Below, one piece after another: positions 57,719-64,000 of a DNA stretch of 64,000 nucleotides. This stretch comes from Nemertoderma westbladi (taxonomy: Eukaryota; Xenacoelomorpha; Nemertodermatida; Nemertodermatidae): positions 1 to 64,000 of the forward strand of contig JAUCBJ010007335.1 in NCBI GenBank assembly GCA_032718475.1. The letters are read 5' to 3'. The position numbers and the translations under genes were made by a program. Under the pieces are notes generated by a model. It was not told the origin of the DNA, made no database searches, and saw only the letters and a program-made list of their open reading frames with translations. How positions within the stretch are numbered: the stretch's first letter is position 1; every line of letters starts with the position of its first letter.

Positions 57719-57924
57719 ATTATGTTCACTATGAAAATACGGCTAAATTTATTTCGCGATTAGTCGACAACGAAATCCAATTTGAGCAACAGATATACTC
57801 TAACGACAGGTTCAGCCGACTATCGATAGATGGCGCTACATCTCAAACCTATGAGAATAAAATTCACGCTTTCACCAGAATAGTAAAATTTTTGAGAAAA
57901 TGTCTGGATGTTACTCCCTCCTAA
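57719..57924 (+). CDS. Dipeptidyl-peptidase-IV-like gene, last exon
   Basis: Follows TTTTCCAG at 57718 in the phase set by the previous exon; the join gives TDDYVHYENTAKF, matching the family's DDNVHFQNSA-type stretch with the catalytic Asp. It continues QQIYSND and IVKFLRKC, then TAA at 57922-57924. In the family the catalytic His sits a few residues after the YxD segment (YTDxxHG type). Here RFSRLSIDG takes its place and no His is present. An inactive peptidase, as in DPP6/DPP10-type proteins, or a decaying gene are both possible. ATTAAA at about 57944 could be the polyadenylation signal. Confidence 0.8.
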
Positions 57925-58089
57925 AGCTTATAGTTAAGCCCGATATTAAATACTCGTTTCTAAATTTCATGTAAAAAAAACGGTGCATAATACTTAAATG
58001 TTAGTAAACATCTTAATTATATTATATTTTTGGTTTACTTGTCACAATATCAAATACAGATGAAATAGTGTCGCTATTACTACTCTACT
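57925..58089. other. 3' flank of the dipeptidyl-peptidase-like gene
   Basis: AT-rich, with a possible ATTAAA signal near 57944. No gene seen before the LINE-4 fragment. Confidence 0.4.
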
Positions 58090-58384
58090 ATCTTATAATG
58101 ATGATGGGGTGATGGTAACTCCACCTACTGGCTCCAGAAGTCGAGGAAATCCTGCCAAGTACCTAACTTATCTAGACTTTGCTGATGACTTAGGAGTATT
58201 CTCAGAATCATTAGAGGGAGCCCAACGGCTCCTCGGCTCATTAGAACAGGCTGCTTCTAGTGTTGGTCTTTTTATTAACTCCAAAAAGACCAACATTTTT
58301 GACAGTTAACTTTGATCACAAGAATGCTACGTCGGGTCCATTGCGTCAAGTATAATGCACACATCTCCAACCGGACTCTATATA
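58090..58384 (+). pseudogene. LINE-4, left part: internally deleted LINE-2-family fragment
   Basis: Carries the RT motif C region (FADDLGVF, SLEGAQRLL, LFINSKKT). At about 58315 it jumps, skipping some 340 bases present in LINE-2, to the segment ending CVKYNAHISN. It is then interrupted by another LINE and continues at 59186. Confidence 0.85.
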
Positions 58385-59185
58385 ACTTGATTAATCTATA
58401 ACCCTTGGATGGTGTAGAGAATTAAAGGCTATATTTAATCTTGTCGAATTTGGTGATCATCAATACAATTCTAAAACTAAGTGCAATTTAAATGATTTTT
58501 CTAAATGCTGTTCAAAATATTTCCATCATATTTGGAAGGCAGAAGTGCATGAAAACCGAAACTCAGGCAGTATAAGAACTTCAAAACTAGTTACGGTGCA
58601 GAATTATATGTGAAATCTAATCTGCTAGCCAGAAAGCAACGGAGCTTTTTAGCTCAATTTAGATGCGGCATTTTGCAGCTAAATGTAGAAGTGGGACGCT
58701 ACCAAAATAAACCTTTACAGAATAGAAAATGTAAATTGTGTATATTAGATGAAGTTGAAGATGAAATAAATTTTCTATGTAGATGTCCAATTTATGATGT
58801 TTGTAGAAATTTATTTCCCGATATTATTAAAACTTCAGGATTCTGATAAGATTATATTTTTAATGCAACATGAACAAATATTTTCAGGACGAATTATTTC
58901 AAAAATGTTAGATATTAGAAGAAATAACTTATATAATTCAGTGTAGATCAAGTTATTATTATTATTACAGTTAGGGTAAATCTTGTATGATTTAACGTCT
59001 ATTATTATATTTATTAGGGTAAATCTGATGTATTATCATTTTTGTAAGATTTAAGGTGAATTTATAGTATCTCTAAATCTGGTTCAATTTGTTATCTTTG
59101 TATTTTATGTGTTATTGTTTGCTGTCATGTAAACCATTGTTGGTTGGGGGCAAGAAGGCCCATGACATTAAATTTCAATCAATCA
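58385..59185 (+). mobile_element. L2/CR1-like LINE 3' end nested in LINE-4
   Basis: A frame at 58610-58846 encodes the C-terminal tail common in this group: RSFLAQFRCGILQLNVEVGR, CKLCILDEVEDE, CRCPIYDVCR. The 3' end is TTTCAATCAATCAATC, a short-repeat tail typical of such elements. ATAAC occurs on both sides (about 58380 and 59186), and LINE-4 sequence continues directly across, so ATAAC is a probable target duplication. The RT core is absent. Confidence 0.7.
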
Positions 59186-59287
59186 ATCATAACATTGGAG
59201 GTGTATCATTGGTTCCCCCAAGCCTGATAATTTAAGCCGCCTCCGCTTTGCAGGATATTGCTTTCGCCGTGAGGACGAGTCAGTGCC
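59186..59287 (+). pseudogene. LINE-4, right part
   Basis: Continues the LINE-2-family C-terminal region (ATAACATTGGAGGTG, then GCTTTCGCCGTGAGGACGA) after the nested LINE and breaks off near 59287. There is no TAG tail. Confidence 0.85.
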
Positions 59288-59639
59288 AGCTTCACCAGTC
59301 TAGCTACGTTCTACATTATAATATGAAAAGGGTACTGTACTGCCTGTAAAACCCCTTTTATACATGTAATTCTCCTCGTGTGCTCGCTCTGTCCATTTAC
59401 ACAACACTCGGGCCGAAGAGCCACTTCTTACAGATCTGTATATAGTTAAAACATCATAACGATCGGATTAAATTAGGACAATATATAAAATTTAAAATAG
59501 AAGTATTCTAATAAGGTTATAATATAGACAAAATATATATCTTTTGTTTTTGTGTCCAATAAATCTAGGAGTAATGTTTCTGATTCCTTGGAAATATTCA
59601 AACTTCTTTAATCATTCCTTCCATAATTTCTAAGAATTT
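59288..59639. other. Non-coding interval, 3' side of the homeobox exon
   Basis: No ORF of note. GATTAAAG on the minus strand at about 59607-59614 could be a weak polyadenylation signal for the homeobox gene, whose stop is at 59640. Confidence 0.35.
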
Positions 59640-59792
59640 CTATATATTATCATCTGACTCGCTTTCTTCTTCAATACCGACGTTATTACTATCTTTCTCC
59701 ACGGTAATGGCGCGGCGGCCATTACGGGCTGCGGCCTTCAACTTCAGACTGTTGCGCCATTTCATTCGTCGATTTTGAAACCAAACTTTCAC
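59640..59792 (-). CDS. Homeobox gene, last exon (homeodomain helix 3)
   Basis: On the minus strand, after an acceptor-like TTTATTTGAAG, the frame reads VKVWFQNRRMKWRNS, the recognition helix of a homeodomain. It continues with a basic stretch (KLKAAARNGRR) and an acidic end (IEEESESDD), then TAG at 59642-59640, 50 codons in all. The exon starts at homeodomain residue 45, a common intron position (44/45). WRNS and the acidic end resemble Dbx-type proteins; KVWFQNRRMKWR is also found in Hlx. Earlier exons would lie at higher coordinates and are not recognised here. The product would be a nuclear DNA-binding regulator. Confidence 0.85.
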   Translation of the reverse strand: MKVWFQNRRMKWRNSLKLKAAARNGRRAITVEKDSNNVGIEEESESDDNI

Positions 59793-59849
59793 CTTCAAAT
59801 AAAATTATAATAAATGTTAATAATGTTTCGAGATGAATAAATATTCATT

Positions 59850-60033
59850 GATAGTAGTAGAGGTTTGGTCCTCTCGGTGACACTTCGACCCCATTCATGA
59901 CTCATTGCTTAGGAATGTGACACCTAGGGTGTCATTGAGTGTCATTGGCGCCAGACTGTCTGGGTGACACCTCCCAATTAGGCTAATTAGACCCCACTTG
60001 ACGGGTGTCATCAATTAATTTGTACATTTAATC
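59850..60033 (+). mobile_element. MITE-like element, half copy
   Basis: GGTCCTCTCGGTGACACTT and about 150 further bases match the reverse complement of the element at 62549-62828, up to TGTACATTTAAT. The other terminal repeat is missing. The outer flank GATAGTAGTAGAGGTTT is shared too. Confidence 0.8.
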
Positions 60034-60177
60034 CCTATGTTATATTATTATCTATTTCATAGGACCTAAGTTCGTTCGTTCTGTGTGCTGGTGCTTGTTA
60101 GATAGTTATCGGTACTGCAGGATATACAGACATTACTATATTTACACGACTGTAGGATTCTTATGTCTGTACACACT

Positions 60178-61151
60178 CTGGAGACACACTTGCACCATTC
60201 TTGTTCATAATTGTGGTTGACTACGTTCTACGCATGTCCTTAGATCATCATAATGATGATGGGGTGATGATAACTCCACCTACTGGCTCCAGAAGTCGAG
60301 GAAATCCTGCCAAGTACCTAACTGATCTAGACTTTAGGAGTACTTAGGAGTACTCTCAGAATCACTAGAGGGAGCCCAACAGCTCCTCAGCTCATTAGAA
60401 CATGCTGCTTCTAGTGTTGGTCTTTTTATTAACTCCAGAAAGACCAAAATTTTGACAGTTAACTTTGAAAGTCCTCAGCAAGTCGCTGGTCGGATGAGCA
60501 TAAGCTCAAAGGATATACATGTGTTGAGCATGTGGACGACTTCTGTTACCTGGGATCATGGATCCCGAAGTCAGGTGAGGACATTCAAATACGTAAGGGA
60601 AAGGCATGGGCAGCCTTGAATAGGCTTTCCAGGATTTGGAAGTCACCGGGAATTAATCGGAAACTTAAGGTCCGATTATTTAGAGCAGCAGTAGTTCCAG
60701 TACTCCTCTATGGGAGTCCATGCTGGGATCTAACTGCTGAGGACACCAAATCTCTGGATGGCACAGTCACAAGAATGCTACGCCGGGTTCATTGTGTCAA
60801 GTACAATGCACACATCTCCAACCAGATACTATATAACATTGGATGAGTCTCATTGGTTCCCCCAAGCTTGACACTAGAACAAAATCGCCTCCACTTTGCA
60901 GGACGTTGCTTTCGCCGTGAGGACCAGCCAGTGCATAATCTTGTACTTTCGCAACCTCATGGAGTAAATAAGCATGGTGGACAGCCTATGACTTTCTTGA
61001 GACGCATCTTAAAGGACACTGGCCTTGAAGATGCGGATGATCTAGCAAATGTCATGGTTGATAGGGAGTTGTGGCGGCGCAATTTTGTCGACAAGCCGGC
61101 ACAACATTCTTAAAAATGCAGCTGCAATGCAGCATGCCGATCCTAGTAGTA
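60178..61151 (+). pseudogene. LINE-5: LINE-2-family 3' part with motif C deleted
   Basis: Starts within the RT at ACACTTGCACCATTCTTG and ends with TAGTAGTAA. The stretch encoding FADD is lost: CTAGACTTT is followed by a duplicated AGGAGTACTT instead of GCTGATGAC. The thumb and tail (VDDFCYLGSWI, GRCFRREDQ, DKPAQHS) remain, with a TGA at 60844-60846. It is non-functional. Confidence 0.92.
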
Positions 61152-61154
61152 ATG

Positions 61155-61715
61155 TGTGCCTCAGTGCCTCAGTGAGGCATAGTCTGTGCCTCAGTGCCTC
61201 AGTGAGGCATAGTCTGTGCCTCAGTGCCTCAGTGAGGCATAGTCTGTGCCTCAGTGCCTCAGTGAGGCATAGTCTGTGCCTCAGTGCCTCAGTGAGGCAT
61301 AGTCTGTGCCTCAGTGCCTCAGTGAGGCATAGTCTGTTGCCTCAGTGCCTCAGTGCCTCAGTGAGGCATAGTCTGTGCCTCAGTGCTTCAGTGAGGCATA
61401 GTCTGTTCCTCAGTGAGGCATAGTCTGTGCCTCAGTGAGGCATAGTCTGTGCCTCAGTGAGGCATAGTCTGTGCCTCAGTGCCTCAGTGGGGCATAGTCT
61501 GTGCCTCAGTGCCTCAGTGGGGCATAGTCTGTGCCTCAGTGAGGCATAGTCTGTGCCTCAGTGAGGCATAGTCTGTGCCTCAGTGAGGCATAGTCTGTGC
61601 CTCAGTGAGGCATAGTCTGTGCCTCAGTGAGGCATAGTCTGTGCCTCAGTGAGGCATAGTCTGTGCCTCAGTGAGGCATAGTCTGTGCCTCAGTGAGGCA
61701 TAGTCTGTGCCTCAG
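61155..61715. repeat. 22/30-bp minisatellite with palindromic core
   Basis: About 21 units. The basic unit is 22 bp (TGCCTCAGTGAGGCATAGTC plus TG); the first six carry an extra TGCCTCAG and are 30 bp. TGCCTCA-G-TGAGGCA is a perfect 7-bp inverted repeat. The array starts immediately after the LINE-5 tail. Confidence 0.95.
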
Positions 61716-61807
61716 ACCTAAAACTCGAGACTTAGGAGTGCCTCAGGTCTTAAATCAGAGTCCTACAAATTCGAACTTTAACGAACAAATTCGAACGTTA
61801 CTGTTTC

Positions 61808-61876
61808 ACCTTGGTGTAGTGGTTGCGTTGAATTCACATCTCCCATAGGTCGTGGGTTCGATCCTCGCATGGACCA
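61808..61876 (+). repeat. tRNA-related sequence, probable SINE head
   Basis: TTGGTGTAGTGGTTG resembles a polymerase III A box, and GGGTTCGATCC, 34 bases on, matches a B box; GGACCA follows. The arms do not pair well enough for a functional tRNA. A 3' SINE boundary could not be fixed. Confidence 0.6.
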
Positions 61877-62548
61877 GGGCAGTTTTCGTTCGGTCAGCAA
61901 TAGGCCTAACTATACAAAATGCAGTATTATTGCCTAGTAACCAATTGATAGCTACTGTATGGTTTTCACTTTGAGACATTTCGCCCTCTAGCGGCAGACT
62001 GGGGAACTTCAGACTACCTATGACTCCGTAAAAGATATAGCCTGTATTGTAATAGATACCGACTGGGGGTCCAAATTAAGTAATAATATATCTAAATAAG
62101 TCTCAAACATCTTGCCTCATGGGGTCCAAATTAAGTAATAATATATCTAAATAAGTCTCAAACATCTTGCCCCTCAGAACTCTTAAGCAATATAACCCTG
62201 ACGCAGCACAAAGAATTTTAAAAGGGCCCTGATAAATTGTTCATTCATGCGTAAATGGTAACCTAGGCGATAGCTTGCATGTAACTTCTTTGCCTTAAGT
62301 TTAGTCCCTTCGCTAACATTAACTCCGAAATAGTTAAGGGAACGGATATACCCTAGGGCTAAATATAGCAATGCGATGTCAACAAAGACATCATTTAGAA
62401 AGTAATATATAAAACTAATTATTGTTAAATCTAAAAATAGAAAACAATATATAAAGTAAAAGTAATACAATTAAATAAATTTAAATTAGATAGAAATAAA
62501 TAAGTATTAATAAATAAAAGAGCCGCGATGTCCCTTATGACACCCTTT
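61877..62548. other. Interval without recognised gene
   Basis: Holds the 56-bp duplication at 62065-62173 and AT-rich DNA. A 95-codon minus-strand frame at 62183-62470 is Phe/Tyr/Leu-rich and arises from AT-rich sequence; it is not supported as a gene. Confidence 0.4.
62065..62173. repeat. 56-bp direct duplication
   Basis: GGGGTCCAAATTAAGTAATA and the following bases through CAAACATCTTGCC occur at 62065 and again at 62121, essentially identical. This is a recent local tandem duplication. Confidence 0.92.
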
Positions 62549-62828
62549 GGTCCTCTCGGTGACACTTAGACATCACTCATGACCCATTGGATGTCAGGGC
62601 GCTAATCGGTCTGATTAATTAGAATAATCAATTAAACCCTAATTAGGAGTCGTAAGAAATTAAATGTACAAATTAATTGATGACACCCGTCAATTAGGGT
62701 CTCATTAGCCTAATTGGGAGGTGTCACCCAGACAGTCTGGCGCCAATGACACCCAATGACACCCTAGGTGTGACATTCCTAAGCGATGAGTCATGAGTGG
62801 GGTCCAAGTGTCACCGAGAGGAGCAAAC
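62549..62828. mobile_element. MITE-like element with about 40-bp terminal inverted repeats
   Basis: The left end GGTCCTCTCGGTGACACTTA and the right end (reverse complement GCTCCTCTCGGTGACACTTG) match over about 40 bp, continuing with CACTCATGAC-CATTG-type sequence. About 280 bp long with no coding capacity, it fits a non-autonomous DNA transposon. An inverted half copy lies at 59850-60033. No target duplication was fixed. Confidence 0.8.
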
Positions 62829-62898
62829 CTCTACTACTATTGATATGGATTCCATAAATAACCAATGTACAATCAATGTGCAGCTTCCATGTAGCAGG

Positions 62899-63012
62899 CG
62901 GACAATGCAGCAGTCCGACTATGCAGCAGTCCGACAATCCAGCAGACCGACAATGCAGCAGTCCGACTATGCAGCAGTCCGACAATCCAGCAGACCGACA
63001 ATGCAGCAGGCT
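62899..63012. repeat. 16-bp minisatellite in 48-bp higher-order units
   Basis: Monomers GCAGCAGTCCGACTAT, GCAGCAGTCCGACAAT and CCAGCAGACCGACAAT occur in that order twice, flanked by partial units. Related GCAGCAGGC motifs occur at the end and near 63550. Confidence 0.9.
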
Positions 63013-64000
63013 AATCAATCAATCAATTAATGGATCTCAAAGAGCTAATTTATTTCTTCATATAGTTATATATATAGTATAACATGACGTATAACGTATA
63101 GTATATACTATATACTTGTATTCGAATCTATTACCGGTATCTGTACCCCGCAACTGGGAGTATGAATATAATTAATAATAATAATAATAGTATAACGTGG
63201 AACATTTATTTAGCAATTTGAATTTGTGATGAGATTTTATTAAAAAAAAATATTATTTGTTTATTTGGTATTTTGTTTGTAAGTACTACTTACCTTTTAC
63301 TTGTTATATTATTGTAGCTGTAGTAACCGTTGGCTTTTATAATTTTTTGCAAGATATTTTTTAGAATTACTTAGTTTGAGGTCAATTTTGAAAGAGTTCC
63401 AAAATTTTGCGCCTGTATATTTTAGTGATTTTTTTTGTCGATACTAAATTTGCCCGGGGAATGAAGTAGTTTTTCGTGGTAACGGATCTAGTTTTGTATG
63501 TGTGAACCGTAGATGTCTGTCTGTCTGGCCGATTATACTAAGTATGCCAATGCAGCAGGCCGAGTATACTAAGTTTTTTTATTTTATTCGCGCATATTCG
63601 CGCCTCACCAGTCGAGCTGGCATTTAATTATTATTATAATTAACAGTTAACAATTGACACATTAAAAATCATTTTAAAAAAGGTCTTATGGATCAACCAG
63701 AAGATTAAAAGAATACCACATTGCGTAATATTGAACGTGACTAAACCGGTTTACTAAATAGCCAACTACTCTAAAAGTCTTAATATCTAAGTGATTTATT
63801 CATCAGTTCTATTATAGTAAGAGGAAAATATTTCAAGTTTACTTTTGAAACTGAGTCCATTATTGGAGTAGCACATAGAGAGAAAATCCGCGCTACATCA
63901 ATCACTTATGTTTGGTGCACCTGGTGACATTCTCTGTATCAGTTCCTTGTAAGAGTAATCAAAATTAAATATGTTAAATAATGATGGTAGCGCATATAAC
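63013..64000. other. AT-rich terminal interval
   Basis: No gene recognised. Contains (ATA)n near 63170, an alternating palindrome TATAGTATATACTATA near 63096, and short T-runs. Confidence 0.45.

Noticed and set aside
61808-61876. Functional tRNA gene
   Set aside because: A- and B-box-like motifs are present, but the arms do not pair properly.
62183-62470. 95-codon minus-strand membrane-like ORF
   Set aside because: Its hydrophobic character follows from AT-rich sequence; no start context, homologue or neighbouring support.

Overview
The window is animal genomic DNA dominated by repeats. The evidence is spliced exons (a dipeptidyl-peptidase-like gene and a homeobox gene), BEL/Pao-type LTR retrotransposons, several LINEs with (TAG)n tails, a tRNA-related repeat and a terminal-inverted-repeat element. 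BEL/Pao elements with these LINEs suggest an invertebrate metazoan. The species cannot be read from the sequence. There is no bacterial or phage gene organisation.

Layout. 1-811 is AT-rich and non-coding. About 870-9640 is a decayed BEL/Pao element (BEL-B) whose gag is split by a 5'-truncated LINE (LINE-1, about 1204-3410); its pol stops inside the start of reverse transcriptase (RT) and is followed by a broken reading frame. 9640-10810 shows no gene. From 10811 to 57165 the backbone is a 48-bp satellite (about 11.1 kb in five blocks) into which other elements have inserted. These are BEL-A copy 1 (11391-26752, 5-bp target duplication CTGTA), LINE-3 (27047-27686), a gag-only LTR element on the minus strand (33558-40560, target duplication GGACT) and BEL-A copy 2 (43344-55573, left LTR truncated). 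LINE-2 sits inside BEL-A copy 1 with an 11-bp target duplication. The three LTR insertions fall in the same 10-bp part of the satellite unit.

Both BEL-A copies share one plan: long LTR with a TATA-like box and an array of C(TTCG)G hairpins, a 63-codon upstream ORF overlapping the gag start by ATGA, a fused gag-protease-pol frame, a repeat-rich spacer, and a large third ORF with zinc knuckles instead of an envelope gene. Both have lost RT; copy 1 has also lost most of integrase. BEL-B and the gag-only element lack RT too, so no LTR element here looks autonomous. Copy 1 carries a roughly 1.97-kb tract almost identical to copy 2, while the rest is clearly diverged, so it is a chimera.

The right end holds host genes. 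Two plus-strand exons (57238-57408 and 57719-57924) encode the C-terminus of a dipeptidyl-peptidase-IV-family protein that appears to lack the catalytic histidine. One minus-strand exon (59640-59792) encodes homeodomain helix 3 and an acidic tail. The satellite lies directly upstream of the first exon, probably within an intron. The rest (57925-64000) is LINE fragments, an inverted pair of MITE-like elements, minisatellites and AT-rich DNA.

Most long open frames at 26.7-33.6 kb, 40.5-43.4 kb and 55.6-57.2 kb are artefacts of a satellite unit whose length is a multiple of three. They are not annotated as genes.
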